64,000 bases of DNA from Polynucleobacter paludilacus (GCF_018687595.1 NZ_CP061298.1:186001-250000); one strand, 5' to 3'; shown: positions 26,874 to 37,177, numbered from the stretch's first letter. The notes: a model not told the origin generated them from the sequence alone. Numbers and translations are program-made.

Positions 26874-27353
26874 TTATTTCAGCAGCGTCAGCAGTTCTGT
26901 TAAAGCGTAAGCACAAGCCTGCTCTCGAATCGCTTGTCGATCGCCAGTAAATAATTGGGTTTTGCAAACTGTCGACTCCATCACCGACCAGGCAAAGCAG
27001 ACCGTTCCAACTGGCTTCTGTGGTGATCCACCCGTAGGACCCGCGATGCCGGTGATGGCAACGCCCACATTGACTGCTGCATTTCTTCGGGCACCTTCAG
27101 CCATCGCTTTAGCCACTGGCTCACTCACTGCCCCAAATGATTCAATCGTTTCAGGAGGCACCCCAAGACACTCTGCTTTAGCTACATTGCTATAGGTGAT
27201 GTAGCCTCTCTCAAACCAATCGCTTGATCCAGCTAGCTCGGTTAGCGTGGCACAAACGAGGCCGCCAGTACAGGATTCTGCAAGCGCAATCTTCCACGAT
27301 TTTTGGATCAGGACGATGGATAACGCTTTTGCCAAGCTGGATGATGAATTCAT
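26874..27353 (-). CDS. pncC: Nicotinamide-nucleotide amidase (CinA C-terminal family)
   Basis: PncC hydrolyses nicotinamide mononucleotide to nicotinate mononucleotide in pyridine-nucleotide recycling. The stand-alone CinA-C domain has 159 residues from the ATG at 27353, one base after the pgpA stop. An in-frame upstream ATG at 27377 would overlap pgpA by 23 nt. Motifs are AESCTGGLVCATLTELAGSS, GYITYSNVAK, GVAITGIAGPTGG and KPVGTVCFAW. There is no CinA N-terminal domain. Confidence 0.92.
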   Translation of the reverse strand: MNSSSSLAKALSIVLIQKSWKIALAESCTGGLVCATLTELAGSSDWFERGYITYSNVAKAECLGVPPETIESFGAVSEPVAKAMAEGARRNAAVNVGVAITGIAGPTGGSPQKPVGTVCFAWSVMESTVCKTQLFTGDRQAIREQACAYALTELLTLLK

Positions 27354-27354
27354 A

Positions 27355-27918
27355 TTATTTGAGTAAAGATTGTCCAAGTGCGATCACGAGAAGCGTAAAA
27401 AAAGCAGCAGCGAGATCGTCAATCATGATGCCAAAGCCCTGCCATAGATTGGCTTTCAGCGAGTAGGTACTGGCCGATTGAGCATCTTCAGAAGCTTTGA
27501 AGTAACGATCGATCATCCCGATCGGACCAGGCTTGATGGCATCAAAAAACCGAAAGAGAATAAATGCAATCGCTTGCAGCCAAATTGCGGTTGGCATGAT
27601 GATGACTAGCACTAGCCAGAAGGCCACAATCTCATCCCAAACAATACCGCCGAAATCTTTTTTGCCCAACTCTTCGCTAACTTGACCGCAGACCGAGCAG
27701 CCCAGTACAAAGCTCAAAGCGATGACCCAAAGCCAATCTTCTGAAGAAAAAATAGATTGCCCAAGGTAGAAGGCCCCCCATGCCCACAGCGTGCCTGCGG
27801 TGCCCGGTGCGATGGGGCTGAGACCGCTGCCAAAACCAAATGCGAGTGTGCGACCCGCAGTTTGAAATACCCACTTAAAGGAGGGTGAGTTGCTGGGAAG
27901 TTTGATGGGGAGCTTCAT
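27355..27918 (-). CDS. pgpA: Phosphatidylglycerophosphatase A
   Basis: PgpA dephosphorylates phosphatidylglycerophosphate to phosphatidylglycerol in the inner membrane. The 187 residues show the conserved FGFGSGLSPIAPGTAGTLWA at about 31-50, DFGGIVWDEIVAFW with acidic catalytic residues, and RFFDAIKPGPIGMID, plus several membrane spans. It overlaps thiL by 4 nt (ATGA), so the two are translationally coupled, the same thiL-pgpA arrangement seen in E. coli. Confidence 0.96.
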   Translation of the reverse strand: MKLPIKLPSNSPSFKWVFQTAGRTLAFGFGSGLSPIAPGTAGTLWAWGAFYLGQSIFSSEDWLWVIALSFVLGCSVCGQVSEELGKKDFGGIVWDEIVAFWLVLVIIMPTAIWLQAIAFILFRFFDAIKPGPIGMIDRYFKASEDAQSASTYSLKANLWQGFGIMIDDLAAAFFTLLVIALGQSLLK

Positions 27919-28940
27919 GCGAAGTGATCAAATGATTGCATTAATTTTGCCCCAGCTTCGGCACTCCATTGTTGACCATCCCGACCAATCAAGGTGATCT
28001 TCGCTTCGGTAGATGCGGGAGTGTGGATTTCTCCAATGCGAGTTAGTGCTAGGGACAGTTCTTTACTTAGCGCTTCAATTGCTGAGGTATTTTCGGCGGC
28101 GGCAGTAAAGCAGATTTCATAATCATCGCCACCATTGGCTGCGCATTGATCCTGTAATGCTTGACTCTGTTGTAGAAGTATTCTGGATTTGGGTAAGTTT
28201 TCCAAGAAAACATTGGCATCCACATGAGAAGCATCCAGAATGTGTTGTAGGTCGCCCAGAAGGCCGTCTGAGATGTCTAGGGCTGCACTAGCAAAATTCT
28301 GTAACGCGATTCCCAATGCCACTCTAGGGGTGGGTTGATGTAGACGAGCCTCAATCATTTTGAGTTGATCGGCAGGCAAATCAATTTCATGACGCAGTGC
28401 AGCAAGTGTGAGTCTTGCATCACCTAAGGAGCCTGAGACCCAAATCTGATCACCGGGCTTAGCTCCTGAGCGTTTAATGGCAGCCCCCTTTGCAACAGTG
28501 CCTAGGGCGCTAATACAAATATTCAGTGGTCCCTTGCAGGTGTCTCCACCAATTAAAGGGCAAGAAAATTCCTTGGCCGCTTGAAATAGGCCATTACTAA
28601 AGGATTCCAGCCAGAGGCTATCGGCTTGAGGGAGGGCCAGCGCAAGCGTAAAGCCTAAGGGCTTAGCACCCATCGCTGCGAGGTCTGAGAGGTTGACTGC
28701 AAGGGCTTTGTAGCCCAGCCATTCGGGGTTGGCATCGCTAAAAAAGTGCCGACCTTCAACTAGCATATCGCTGGTCACTGTCAGTTCTTCATGGGTTTTG
28801 GTAGCTACTAACGCGCAATCATCCCCAATGCCCATCACAATCCCTGAGTCATCTGAAAAACCCATGGCTTTTGCCTTGGATTTAAAAAATGCCTCAATCA
28901 GCTCAAATTCAGAAATTGGCTTACTGGAAGGAGAAGTCAT
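27915..28940 (-). CDS. thiL: Thiamine-monophosphate kinase
   Basis: ThiL phosphorylates thiamine monophosphate to the active cofactor thiamine diphosphate. The 341-residue protein has IGDDCALVATKTHEELTVTSD with metal- and substrate-binding aspartates, NLSDLAAMGAKPLGF, LIGGDTCKG and DISDGLLGDLQHIL. Transketolase at 32891 uses the product. It is the first gene of a thiL-pgpA-pncC run and diverges from maeB. No TPP riboswitch-like element is seen upstream. Confidence 0.96.
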   Translation of the reverse strand: MTSPSSKPISEFELIEAFFKSKAKAMGFSDDSGIVMGIGDDCALVATKTHEELTVTSDMLVEGRHFFSDANPEWLGYKALAVNLSDLAAMGAKPLGFTLALALPQADSLWLESFSNGLFQAAKEFSCPLIGGDTCKGPLNICISALGTVAKGAAIKRSGAKPGDQIWVSGSLGDARLTLAALRHEIDLPADQLKMIEARLHQPTPRVALGIALQNFASAALDISDGLLGDLQHILDASHVDANVFLENLPKSRILLQQSQALQDQCAANGGDDYEICFTAAAENTSAIEALSKELSLALTRIGEIHTPASTEAKITLIGRDGQQWSAEAGAKLMQSFDHFA

Positions 28941-29025
28941 GCCCTCATTTTAGGGTGCTTGGAAGTAAGTCATCTAGGAGGAATAGAATTACAGTCTTCA
29001 TTCTGTTTTATTGACGAGTAATTTC

Positions 29026-31350
29026 ATGAGTTCATCTGGCGATACCAAAGAGCAACAAATTGCATCCCTAAGAGAAGCAGCCCTTCACTATCACGAGTTT
29101 CCAGTGCCCGGCAAGATTGAAATTGCCCCCACTAAACAGCTCACCAATCAACGCGATCTAGCGCTAGCCTACACCCCGGGTGTTGCCGCTGCCTGTGAGG
29201 AGATTGCTAAAGACCCCGCAAATGCATTTCGTTATACCGCTCGCGGTAACTTGGTAGGCGTCATCACCAACGGCACCGCAGTCTTAGGATTAGGCAATAT
29301 TGGACCGCTTGCAAGTAAACCGGTAATGGAAGGGAAGTCTGTCCTCTTTAAAAAATTTGCAGGCATTGATGTTTTCGATATCGAAGTTAATGAAAACGAT
29401 CCCGATAAATTAGTGGAGATCATTGCAGCACTCGAGCCTACCTTCGGCGGCATTAATCTTGAGGATATCAAGGCGCCTGATTGTTTCGTGGTTGAACGCA
29501 AACTTCAGGCGCGCATGAAGATCCCCGTCTTTCATGATGACCAGCATGGCACTGCAATTGTGGTCGCTGCGGCGATTATTAATGGCCTTAAGGTAGTCGG
29601 CAAAGAGCTTGGTAAGGTCAAGCTGGTAACTTCTGGAGCTGGAGCGGCAGCTTTGGCTTGTTTAGACTTGCTGGTAGATTTAGGAATTGCTCGTGAAAAT
29701 ATATGGGTAACCGATTTAGCGGGTGTGGCTTACAAAGGCCGCAAGGAGTTAATGGATCCCGAGAAAGAGCCATTCTGCCAAGACACTAAATTAAGAACAT
29801 TGGCGGAAGTGATCGAGGGTGCGGATATTTTCTTGGGCTTATCTGCTGGCGGCGTACTAAAGCAAGACATGGTCAAGAAAATGGCTGATAAGCCATTAAT
29901 TTATGCGCTTGCTAACCCCACTCCAGAAATCTTACCTGAGGAAGTCAAGGCAGTCCGTCCAGATGCTGTCATGGCAACAGGACGTACCGATTATCCCAAT
30001 CAAGTAAACAACGTTCTGTGTTTCCCATTTATTTTCCGTGGGGCTCTAGACGTTGGCGCCACGACGATTACCCGCGGCATGGAAGTGGCTGCAGTCAAGG
30101 CTGTCGCTGAGTTGGCACAGGCAGAGCAGAGCGAAGTAGTCACATCGGTTTACGGTAATGACAACTTATCCTTTGGCCCTGATTATTTGATTCCGAAGCC
30201 ATTCGATCCCCGCTTAATTACGGCAATTGCACCAGCAGTAGCTAAAGCGGCTATGGATGATGGCGTTGCACTTCGTCCAATTAAAGACTTCGACGCTTAT
30301 CGCAATCAGTTGCAGCAATTTGTGTACCACTCTGGTACTTTGATGAAACCCTTATTCAATATTGCTAAACGGGTTCCTGCAAATCAAAAACGCATTGTCT
30401 ATGCCGAAGGTGAGGATGAGCGTGTGTTACGCGCAGTTCAAATTGCGCTGGATGAGAATTTAGCAGTACCAATTTTGATTGGTCGCCCTGAGGTGATTGA
30501 GTATCGGATTGATAAATTTGGCCTGCGCATGAAACCGGGCGTTGACTTTGAGATTGTGAATCCTGAAAGTGATGCTCGCTTTAGAGATTTCTGGCAGACC
30601 TATCTTGCGCTTACCGAACGCAAAGGTGTCACACAAACCTTTGCCAAGCTCGAGATGCGTCGCCGTCATACATTAATTGGCTCGATCCTGATCAGTAAAG
30701 GTATGGCTGATGGGATGATTTGTGGCACGGTTGGTAATTCGGCAACGCACCTCAAGTACATCGATGAAGTAATTGGTCACGAAGCTGGTGCGACTGTCTA
30801 TGGCGCAATGTCTGGATTGGTTTTGCCTGGTCGCCAAGTCTTCTTGGTCGATACCCACATTAATCTTGATCCGAGTGCCGCAGAGTTGGCTGAAATTACC
30901 TTGATGGCTGCAAGTGAAATGCGCAAGCTTGGAATTGCGCCTAAAGTTGCCCTGTTGTCGCATTCGAACTTTGGCTCTAGTAATGCGCCTTCAGCAGTCA
31001 AGATGCGTGAAGTCTTGGCCTTAATTCAGAAGTCTGATCCTACTCTTGAAGTGGATGGAGAGATGCATGGGGATAGCGCTTTAGATGAGTCCATTCGTTC
31101 TAGTGCGGTAACCTCATCACCGCTCAAAGGTGACGCGAATCTATTGGTCCTTCCCAATATTGATGCTGCCAACATTTCATACAACTTGTTAAAGACTGCG
31201 GCTGGTAATGGTGTTTCCATTGGACCTCTGCTTTTAGGGGTGGCTAAGCCGATTCATATCTTGACCCCGGCTGCCACAGTCCGCAGGATTGTGAATGTGA
31301 CCGCTTTGACTGTTGTAGAGGCTGCTAGCAACGCACGCGGGCTTTCCTAA
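29026..31350 (+). CDS. maeB: NADP-dependent malic enzyme with phosphotransacetylase-like C-terminus
   Basis: This large malic enzyme converts malate to pyruvate and CO2, supplying NADPH. From the ATG at 29026 it has 774 residues; an upstream TTG at 29011 gives five more and lacks a better ribosome-binding site. The N-terminal malic domain has [13 protein letters not shown] and [12 protein letters not shown]. The NAD(P) domain has [11 protein letters not shown]. The C-terminal part from about residue 440 ([14 protein letters not shown]) resembles phosphotransacetylase and in such hybrids is usually regulatory. A possible promoter, TTGGAA (28959) with TAGAAT (28984), has a long 19-nt spacer and is weak. 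Confidence 0.95.
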   Translation: MSSSGDTKEQQIASLREAALHYHEFPVPGKIEIAPTKQLTNQRDLALAYTPGVAAACEEIAKDPANAFRYTARGNLVGVITNGTAVLGLGNIGPLASKPVMEGKSVLFKKFAGIDVFDIEVNENDPDKLVEIIAALEPTFGGINLEDIKAPDCFVVERKLQARMKIPVFHDDQHGTAIVVAAAIINGLKVVGKELGKVKLVTSGAGAAALACLDLLVDLGIARENIWVTDLAGVAYKGRKELMDPEKEPFCQDTKLRTLAEVIEGADIFLGLSAGGVLKQDMVKKMADKPLIYALANPTPEILPEEVKAVRPDAVMATGRTDYPNQVNNVLCFPFIFRGALDVGATTITRGMEVAAVKAVAELAQAEQSEVVTSVYGNDNLSFGPDYLIPKPFDPRLITAIAPAVAKAAMDDGVALRPIKDFDAYRNQLQQFVYHSGTLMKPLFNIAKRVPANQKRIVYAEGEDERVLRAVQIALDENLAVPILIGRPEVIEYRIDKFGLRMKPGVDFEIVNPESDARFRDFWQTYLALTERKGVTQTFAKLEMRRRHTLIGSILISKGMADGMICGTVGNSATHLKYIDEVIGHEAGATVYGAMSGLVLPGRQVFLVDTHINLDPSAAELAEITLMAASEMRKLGIAPKVALLSHSNFGSSNAPSAVKMREVLALIQKSDPTLEVDGEMHGDSALDESIRSSAVTSSPLKGDANLLVLPNIDAANISYNLLKTAAGNGVSIGPLLLGVAKPIHILTPAATVRRIVNVTALTVVEAASNARGLS

Positions 31351-31355
31351 ACGGG

Positions 31356-31395
31356 ATTAATATATGTAAGTTAGTATTTACTTACATATATTAAT
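31356..31395. promoter_or_regulatory. 15-bp perfect AT-rich inverted repeat after maeB
   Basis: The arms 31356-31370 and 31381-31395 (beginning ATTAATATATG) are perfect complements over 15 bp around the 10-nt loop TTAGTATTTA. The stem is nearly all A/T and has no GC core or T tract after it, so it is a poor intrinsic terminator; an operator or cruciform is more likely. It ends on the first base of the next dyad. Confidence 0.6.
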
Positions 31396-31423
31396 ATTAT
31401 ATAAATCAATGACTTATATAATA
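31395..31423. promoter_or_regulatory. 29-bp near-perfect dyad over a TATAAT element
   Basis: TATTATATAA (31395-31404) mirrors TTATATAATA (31414-31423), and the centre TCA-A-TGA shares the same axis at 31409. Only one position pair (31405/31413) breaks the symmetry. The right arm contains a consensus -10, TATAAT, at 31417-31422, 57 bp before the barstar-like start. A protein binding here would compete with RNA polymerase. No good -35 is visible. Confidence 0.6.
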
Positions 31424-31478
31424 AGCACATAATTCGGGCTTGATTTGATGACGTGATCGGGGTAACCTAGCATCCATC

Positions 31479-32099
31479 ATGAATAATCAACCTGAAAACA
31501 CCAGCTCAGCAGTCTGGGATGAACATAGTCGGGCTGAAAGTTGGGATAGCTCAGATCGTCTTGAGACCGAATCTTCAGCAGCCAACGTTTATGCCCAAGG
31601 CGGTTTATCCCGTTTGCAAAATTTTGCAGCTAACCAAGCTACCGGAAAAAAAGTGACCGCTTCGTGGCGTGCTGCTTTAGCAGTCCGCGATGCTGGACCG
31701 CCTGCAATGTTACGTAGCGTGCGCACTAATATTGTTCAGTCCATCCGCGCGTTCCGTACGCCAGATTTGGCTGAGGCCGCTAGTGAACTTGGTCAACATT
31801 TCATTTATGCAAATTGCGCAAACGCGATGACTAAGGGCGAGGTTTTAGAAGCCATTGCTAATGCGTATATGTTTACTAAACAACAGGCTAAAAATTTCGA
31901 TCCATTGTTAGATTCTTTGACAACGATGGTCGATAAGGCGGGTCCTCAGCCTGGTTTCGTAGTAGTATTGGAAGGCTTGCCTTGTACTCAGAAATTTGAC
32001 AAAGAAGCCCGCGAGACTTTGCTTGATGTATTCCGTGATGCTGTTGACTTCTGGTCAGAGCGTCGCATCCCATATCGAGTGTTCTACTCTTTCGCTTAA
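31479..32099 (+). CDS. Barstar-like protein
   Basis: The 206-residue product has a hydrophilic N-terminal region of about 105 residues (acidic, Ser/Glu-rich for the first 40) and a C-terminal barstar-type domain at about 110-206. That domain shows the family layout: MTKGEVLEAIANAY, then NFDPLLDSLTTM with the short acidic helix, FVVVLEGL and a last strand YRVFYSF. Barstar inhibits the RNase barnase; Burkholderiales relatives lie near rsmE, as here, without a partner RNase. No ribonuclease toxin is visible within several kb. The function is therefore open. It ends 4 nt from the convergent rsmE. Confidence 0.75.
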   Translation: MNNQPENTSSAVWDEHSRAESWDSSDRLETESSAANVYAQGGLSRLQNFAANQATGKKVTASWRAALAVRDAGPPAMLRSVRTNIVQSIRAFRTPDLAEAASELGQHFIYANCANAMTKGEVLEAIANAYMFTKQQAKNFDPLLDSLTTMVDKAGPQPGFVVVLEGLPCTQKFDKEARETLLDVFRDAVDFWSERRIPYRVFYSFA

Positions 32100-32103
32100 G
32101 CCT

Positions 32104-32847
32104 TTAGGAGCCTAGGCTCCAGACAGTATTGACGGCCGTAATCGCAACGATTCCGGCCGTTTCTGTTCTCAGAACCCGCTCTCCCAAAGAAACCTTTTGA
32201 TAGCCCGCAGCCTGCGCTAGCGCTTCTTCTTCAGGTGAATGCCCTCCCTCTGGACCAATTAACAAAATGACATCTTGTGGCGGCATTTTTCTCAGCACCG
32301 AGACTATGCTAACGGTAGCGTCTGGACTCAGAAGCAGTTTTAAGGAGGTAGCAGGGCTCTGCAAAAATTCCTCAAAGTTTTGGATATGCTCCAAAGCAGC
32401 TAGGACGGTTCGATCGCATTGTTCGCAAGCCGCTTGAATGATTCCTTGCCAATGTGTCAGCCTTTTCTGGGCCCGCTCCGCATCGCTCGGACGATTTAAT
32501 TTGATGACTGAACGCTCACATTGCAAGGGAATGATTTTCTGGGCACCAGTTTCAACCACTTTTTCAACGATCCAATCCATTTTGTCGCCGCCAGCCAGTG
32601 CTTGAGCCAAAGTAATGGCGTAAGGGGTTTCTCGATGGATGTCGGTCCGAATAGCGCTTAATTCAACTTCGCCCGTTTTTTTGCCCAAAGAGAGCAATTT
32701 GGCGCTGGCTACCTGGCCTTGTCCATCAAAGACGGGAAAGGTCTCTCCAGGCTCAATGCGCCTGACGCGGAGATGATGAGCCACCTCCGGATTAAGGGTA
32801 GTCGGCTTTTGGGTTTCCCATGGCCCGGGAAGATAAAATTGAGGCAT
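32104..32847 (-). CDS. rsmE: 16S rRNA (uracil1498-N3)-methyltransferase
   Basis: RsmE methylates U1498 in the 30S decoding region. The 247-residue SPOUT enzyme has an N-terminal PUA-like domain (HHLRVRRIEPGETFPVFDG) and the knotted SAM-binding C-terminus LLIGPEGGHSPEEEAL followed by VSLGERVLRTETAGI. KMDWIVEKVVETG also fits the family. It diverges from tkt across 43 nt and converges on the barstar-like gene. Confidence 0.96.
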   Translation of the reverse strand: MPQFYLPGPWETQKPTTLNPEVAHHLRVRRIEPGETFPVFDGQGQVASAKLLSLGKKTGEVELSAIRTDIHRETPYAITLAQALAGGDKMDWIVEKVVETGAQKIIPLQCERSVIKLNRPSDAERAQKRLTHWQGIIQAACEQCDRTVLAALEHIQNFEEFLQSPATSLKLLLSPDATVSIVSVLRKMPPQDVILLIGPEGGHSPEEEALAQAAGYQKVSLGERVLRTETAGIVAITAVNTVWSLGS

Positions 32848-32890
32848 TACTGAAATATAGCCAATTTATTTTCCAAGAGAGCCTTTTACG

Positions 32891-34882
32891 ATGTCAAACC
32901 TTCAAATTCGAATGGCTAATGCCATTCGCGCTCTTTCAATGGATGCAGTTCAACAAGCAAACTCGGGGCATCCAGGTATGCCGATGGGCATGGCAGATAT
33001 TGCTGTTGCCTTATGGAACGATCATTTGCAACACAATCCAACTGATCCACATTGGATGAATCGCGATCGCTTTGTTTTATCCAATGGCCATGGTTCGATG
33101 CTGCTCTACTCTTTGTTGCATCTCACCGGCTACGACTTACCAATTGGCGAGCTAAAAAATTTCCGTCAATTGCATAGCAAAACTCCCGGACATCCTGAGT
33201 ATGGAATCACCCCCGGGGTGGAGACCACGACAGGTCCATTGGGTCAAGGCATCTCTAATGCGGTTGGCATGGCGCTTGCTGAAAAATTATTAGCAGAAGA
33301 ATTTAATCGCCCTGGTCACGAAATCGTCAATCACTTCACCTACGTATTTTTAGGTGATGGTTGTTTGATGGAAGGTATTAGTCATGAAGTCTGTTCATTG
33401 GCAGGTACTCTCAAGTTAAATAAACTCATTGCCTTATGGGATGACAACGGTATCTCAATTGATGGCAAGGTCGTGTCTTGGTTCAATGAAGATACGCCTA
33501 AGCGTTTTGAAGCCTACGGCTGGAATGTGATTCGCAATGTGAATGGTCATGATGCTGAAGCAGTATCTGCGGCAATTGCACAGGCGAAGAAGAGCGACAA
33601 ACCCTCCTTAATATGCTGTAAGACTGCGATTGGTCAGGGTGCGCCTAATATGGCTGGCAGCGATAAGGTGCATGGCTCCCCATTGGGCGCAGACGAAATT
33701 GCCGCTACCCGTGTGGCTCTCAACTGGCCTTATGCGCCCTTTGAAATTCCGCAAGATATTTATCAAGCCTGGGATTTTAAAAAGCGTGGTCAAGCGGTAG
33801 AGCATGAATGGAATAAAGATTTTCAGTCCTACAAAATAAAATATCCTGAGCTTGCTTCTGAATTGCAGCGTCGTATGCAGGGGGATTTATCAAAAGATTT
33901 TAGTAAGACAGTTAAAGAATATTTAGAGCGTTGCCAAAGCAAGGCAGAAACAATTGCGACTCGTAAGGCAAGTCAAAATGCGATCGAGGCTTTAGCTCCC
34001 GCACTTCCAGAATTCATGGGCGGCTCTGCTGATCTCACTGGATCCAACTTAACCAATTGGAGCGCTTGTAAACCCGTTCGAGCGAATCAATGGGGTAATC
34101 ACATTAATTACGGTGTTCGCGAATTCGGTATGAGCGCCATCATGAATGGCATTGCTCTGCATGGTGGCTACATCCCTTTTGGTGGTACCTTTTTAACTTT
34201 CTCAGACTACAGTCGTAACGCCATCCGAATGGCAGCGTTGATGAAGTTGCGGAGTATCTTTGTTTTCACCCATGACTCTATTGGCTTGGGAGAAGACGGT
34301 CCGACACATCAATCCGTTGAGCATGTTGCCAGCTTGCGTTTAATTCCGAATCTCATGGTTTGGCGTCCTTGCGATACCTCTGAAACAGCCGTGGCTTGGG
34401 CCTCTGCAGTAGAGCGTAAGCATGGGCCAAGTGCCTTAATTTTCAGTCGGCAAAACTGCCCCTTCGTAGCTCGCAGTGCGCAGCAAATTAAAGATATTGC
34501 GCGGGGCGGCTACGTCTTGCGTGATTCCAAATCTACACCGGCTGCGGTGATCATGGCGACGGGCTCTGAAGTGGGATTGGCATTACAAACTGCAGAACGT
34601 TTAGAGGAAGAGGGTATTGCGATTCGGGTTGTCTCGATACCATCTACTACCGTATTTGATCAGCAAGATCCTGCATACAAAGCGAGCGTCTTACCGGCTG
34701 GTATACCTCGCATTGCAGTTGAGGCAGGCGTCAGTGATTTTTGGTGGAAGTATGCTTGCGCAGCAGTCCATGGTGTGGATACCTTTGGTGAGTCTGCACC
34801 TGCTACACAACTGTATGAATACTTTGGTTTAACTGTCGACCAGATTTCAAAAACAGTTCGACAAGTCATTAGTCAGCAATAA
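32891..34882 (+). CDS. tkt: Transketolase
   Basis: Transketolase moves two-carbon units between sugar phosphates in the pentose phosphate pathway and needs thiamine diphosphate. The 663 residues match E. coli TktA in length. Motifs are [16 protein letters not shown], the ThDP motif [35 protein letters not shown], and in the pyrimidine domain [13 protein letters not shown] with a conserved glutamate upstream (YGVREFGM). gap follows 43 nt downstream, so both are likely in one operon. Confidence 0.98.
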   Translation: MSNLQIRMANAIRALSMDAVQQANSGHPGMPMGMADIAVALWNDHLQHNPTDPHWMNRDRFVLSNGHGSMLLYSLLHLTGYDLPIGELKNFRQLHSKTPGHPEYGITPGVETTTGPLGQGISNAVGMALAEKLLAEEFNRPGHEIVNHFTYVFLGDGCLMEGISHEVCSLAGTLKLNKLIALWDDNGISIDGKVVSWFNEDTPKRFEAYGWNVIRNVNGHDAEAVSAAIAQAKKSDKPSLICCKTAIGQGAPNMAGSDKVHGSPLGADEIAATRVALNWPYAPFEIPQDIYQAWDFKKRGQAVEHEWNKDFQSYKIKYPELASELQRRMQGDLSKDFSKTVKEYLERCQSKAETIATRKASQNAIEALAPALPEFMGGSADLTGSNLTNWSACKPVRANQWGNHINYGVREFGMSAIMNGIALHGGYIPFGGTFLTFSDYSRNAIRMAALMKLRSIFVFTHDSIGLGEDGPTHQSVEHVASLRLIPNLMVWRPCDTSETAVAWASAVERKHGPSALIFSRQNCPFVARSAQQIKDIARGGYVLRDSKSTPAAVIMATGSEVGLALQTAERLEEEGIAIRVVSIPSTTVFDQQDPAYKASVLPAGIPRIAVEAGVSDFWWKYACAAVHGVDTFGESAPATQLYEYFGLTVDQISKTVRQVISQQ

Positions 34883-34925
34883 GTTCTGATTAACGAATAG
34901 ATTTAAGATTAGCAAGGAAAAGAAG

Positions 34926-35954
34926 ATGACGATTCGTGTTGCAATTAATGGTTATGGAAGAATTGGGCGCATGGTTTTACGTGCCCTTTATGAGGATCAA
35001 GCCAACGGTAAGCCAAGGCGTGATATCAAAATTGTAGCGATCAATGCGATGGGCGATATTGATATCAATGCCCATCTCACGCAATATGATTCTGCCCATG
35101 GACGCTTTCCTGGTGAGGTGAAAGTAGACGGCGATTGCATGGTGGTGAATGGTGATCGCATCAAGATGTTTTCGACCCGCAACCCATTGGAAACCCCTTG
35201 GGGCGAGTTGGGCGTTGATTTGGTGTTGGAATGCTCTGGCAAGTTCACCTCCAAAGAAAAAGCGATGGTACATATTCAGCAGGGCGCTAAGAAGGTGTTG
35301 ATTTCTGCTCCAGGCGAAAAGGATGTTGATGCGACGATTGTCTATGGCGTGAATCAAAATGTATTGAAGCCAAGTGATATTGTTGTTTCAAATGCGAGTT
35401 GCACTACAAATTGCTTGGCGCCATTAGTCAAACCTTTGCTCGAAAAAATTGGTATTGAATCTGGTTTGATGACCACGATTCATGCCTTTACGAATGATCA
35501 AGTGCTCACCGATGTGTATCACAAGGATATGCGTCGAGCACGCTCTGCAGTCAGTAGCATGATTCCAACCAAGACCGGCGCTGCCAAAGCAGTAGGTTTG
35601 GTACTGCCTGCATTGGCTGGACGTTTTGATGGATTTGCGATGCGTGTCCCAGTGATCAATGTGTCAGTGGTCGATCTCACTTTTGCAGCGAGTCGTGCAA
35701 CCAGTGTGGATGAAGTGAATACGATCTTGAAGGCTGCGAGTGAGGGCGAATTAAAAGGCATTTTGGGATTCAATACCTTGCCTTTGGTATCGATCGACTT
35801 CAATCATGACCCCCGTCCCAGCATTTATGACGCTTCACAGACCCGAGTTTCTGCTGACGGTAAGTTAGTGAAAGTCTTGGCTTGGTACGACAATGAATGG
35901 GGTTATTCAGTACAGATGCTCAACGCCGCCGAAGCCTTGATGGCAGTCAAATGA
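34926..35954 (+). CDS. gap: Glyceraldehyde-3-phosphate dehydrogenase, type I
   Basis: Gap oxidises glyceraldehyde-3-phosphate to 1,3-bisphosphoglycerate with NAD. The 342-residue protein shows the NAD fold [15 protein letters not shown], the catalytic cysteine in [12 protein letters not shown], the catalytic histidine in [10 protein letters not shown], and WYDNEWGYS at the C-terminus. A ribosome-binding site AAGGAAAAGAAG precedes the ATG. A terminator shared with fur follows. Confidence 0.98.
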   Translation: MTIRVAINGYGRIGRMVLRALYEDQANGKPRRDIKIVAINAMGDIDINAHLTQYDSAHGRFPGEVKVDGDCMVVNGDRIKMFSTRNPLETPWGELGVDLVLECSGKFTSKEKAMVHIQQGAKKVLISAPGEKDVDATIVYGVNQNVLKPSDIVVSNASCTTNCLAPLVKPLLEKIGIESGLMTTIHAFTNDQVLTDVYHKDMRRARSAVSSMIPTKTGAAKAVGLVLPALAGRFDGFAMRVPVINVSVVDLTFAASRATSVDEVNTILKAASEGELKGILGFNTLPLVSIDFNHDPRPSIYDASQTRVSADGKLVKVLAWYDNEWGYSVQMLNAAEALMAVK

Positions 35955-35995
35955 GTTCCATGGCTTAAAAAGGCTAAAAAGTGCCTGTTTTATGT

Positions 35996-36025
35996 GAAAA
36001 AGACCTCAAATTGAGGCCTTTTTTA
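35996..36025 (+). terminator. Bidirectional intrinsic terminator between gap and fur
   Basis: An A-rich left arm AAAAAG and CCTCA pair with TGAGG and CTTTTT around an AAT loop, with one internal A/C mismatch. The right end runs into T6. The mirrored A and T tracts make it usable from both strands, fitting the convergent gap and fur genes. It just touches the fur stop. Confidence 0.85.
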
Positions 36026-36481
36026 TTGTTTCTGCTTATTTCTACAGTTTCTTTTGAGGCAGTGCCCATACATTGCTAGAGCGTGCTCCTGAAGCGTGAA
36101 GCCCAGATTTTTGGCAATATCCTTTTGTCTTTTTTCAATCGCCTCATCGACGAATTCTTCTACGTGGCCGCAGTCAAGGCAAACCAGGTGATCATGGTGC
36201 TGTCCTTCATTGAGCTCATAAATTGCCCTACCATCACCTTTGCTGGACTCAAAATGGCTCCTCAGGAGCAACCCAGCTTGCTCAAACTGGGTCAGTACCC
36301 GATAAACGGTGGCTAAACCAATTTCATGGTCATCTTTTGCCAAGGCAACGTGGACATCCTCAGCACTGAAGTGGGTGCCCGCATTTTGATGGAAAAAATC
36401 CAAGATTTTCATTCTTGGACCAGTGGCTTTGAGGCCAATATCGCGTAAATCTGCAGTAGTAGGGTTTTGGTTCGTGGCCAT
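36023..36481 (-). CDS. fur: Ferric uptake regulator Fur
   Basis: Fur represses iron-uptake genes when bound to Fe(II). From the ATG at 36481 it has 152 residues; a TTG at 36502 in frame is less likely. The winged helix covers LKATGPRMKILDFF to the recognition helix GLATVYRVLTQFEQAG. The metal sites include the histidines of HHDHLVC and the cysteines of CLDCGHVEEF. The C-terminus ends CLKRNC, a second Cys pair common in betaproteobacteria. It is divergent from bamE, its usual neighbour in this group, with only about 40 nt between starts. Confidence 0.96.
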   Translation of the reverse strand: MATNQNPTTADLRDIGLKATGPRMKILDFFHQNAGTHFSAEDVHVALAKDDHEIGLATVYRVLTQFEQAGLLLRSHFESSKGDGRAIYELNEGQHHDHLVCLDCGHVEEFVDEAIEKRQKDIAKNLGFTLQEHALAMYGHCLKRNCRNKQKQ

Positions 36482-36524
36482 GGCTTTGGGAGCTAAAATC
36501 AATGTCTTAATGATACGGCCAGCT

Positions 36525-37166
36525 ATGCAAAATTGCTCTCAACTTTTTAGTCGTTTTTTAAAACCCTCTGCCGAAGGTTTTTATGCACCTTTACGTCTAA
36601 TTGGCTTTCTTGGGCTTTTGCTGGGAGTGCTTGGCATGAGTGCTTGCTCTACCGCGGTAGATGACACTCAGCGTGTTTGGGCTAATAAGATTTTTCAACC
36701 CTATGTTCCTGACGTGGTTCAGGGAAACTTTATATCCAGCGAACAGTACTCCAAGTTGGAATTAGGGATGTCCCGTGAACAGGTTCGCCAAATCATGGGA
36801 ACCCCTTTGCTTGCAGACTACTTTCACGCCAACCGTTGGGACTACGTGTTTGAATTTAAGCGTGATGGTCAGAAGATCGCAAAAGATCGTCGTGTCACGA
36901 TATTTTTTGATGGAAACAAGGTCGTGAAATTTGATGGCGACGCACTGCCAACTGAGGTGGAATTGGTGGCTGAGATTGATGGTTACTCTAAAGTCAAACG
37001 CAGCTTTTGGCAAAGAATTACAGGTACTGGCAAAGGTCCAGTGACCCCTCCTTTGCAACAGCCTGAATTATTAGTTCCTAGCAAAACAGAAGCCGTGTCG
37101 ACAAGCTCAGCCGCTCCTGCTAGCGCTACAACAACGAGCGATAACAATACAACTACCACTAAGTAG
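36525..37166 (+). CDS. bamE: Outer membrane protein assembly factor BamE
   Basis: BamE (SmpA/OmlA) is a lipoprotein of the BAM complex that inserts outer-membrane proteins. From the ATG at 36525 it has 213 residues: a basic N-terminus, a hydrophobic signal ending GMSAC with the acylated Cys at about residue 41, and the BamE fold around [19 protein letters not shown] and [14 protein letters not shown]. The C-terminus is a Pro/Ser/Thr-rich tail. An ATG at 36510 gives five more residues and is a fair alternative; longer open-frame starts would run into fur. It is the first gene of the bamE-dapB-leuS run. Confidence 0.92.
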   Translation: MQNCSQLFSRFLKPSAEGFYAPLRLIGFLGLLLGVLGMSACSTAVDDTQRVWANKIFQPYVPDVVQGNFISSEQYSKLELGMSREQVRQIMGTPLLADYFHANRWDYVFEFKRDGQKIAKDRRVTIFFDGNKVVKFDGDALPTEVELVAEIDGYSKVKRSFWQRITGTGKGPVTPPLQQPELLVPSKTEAVSTSSAAPASATTTSDNNTTTTK

Positions 37167-37177
37167 TAGACAAAGAG

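Noticed and set aside
31356-31395. Inverted repeat as the maeB terminator
   Set aside because: The stem is almost only A/T with no GC core and no following T tract, so a regulatory or cruciform role is more likely, though weak termination cannot be excluded.
32107-32120. Perfect palindrome GGAGCCTAGGCTCC between the barstar-like gene and rsmE
   Set aside because: It has no loop and no T run and lies in the last rsmE codons and stop; it may occur by chance.
36423-36524. Longer N-terminus for BamE
   Set aside because: It would overlap fur and put about 35 non-signal residues before the lipoprotein signal peptide.
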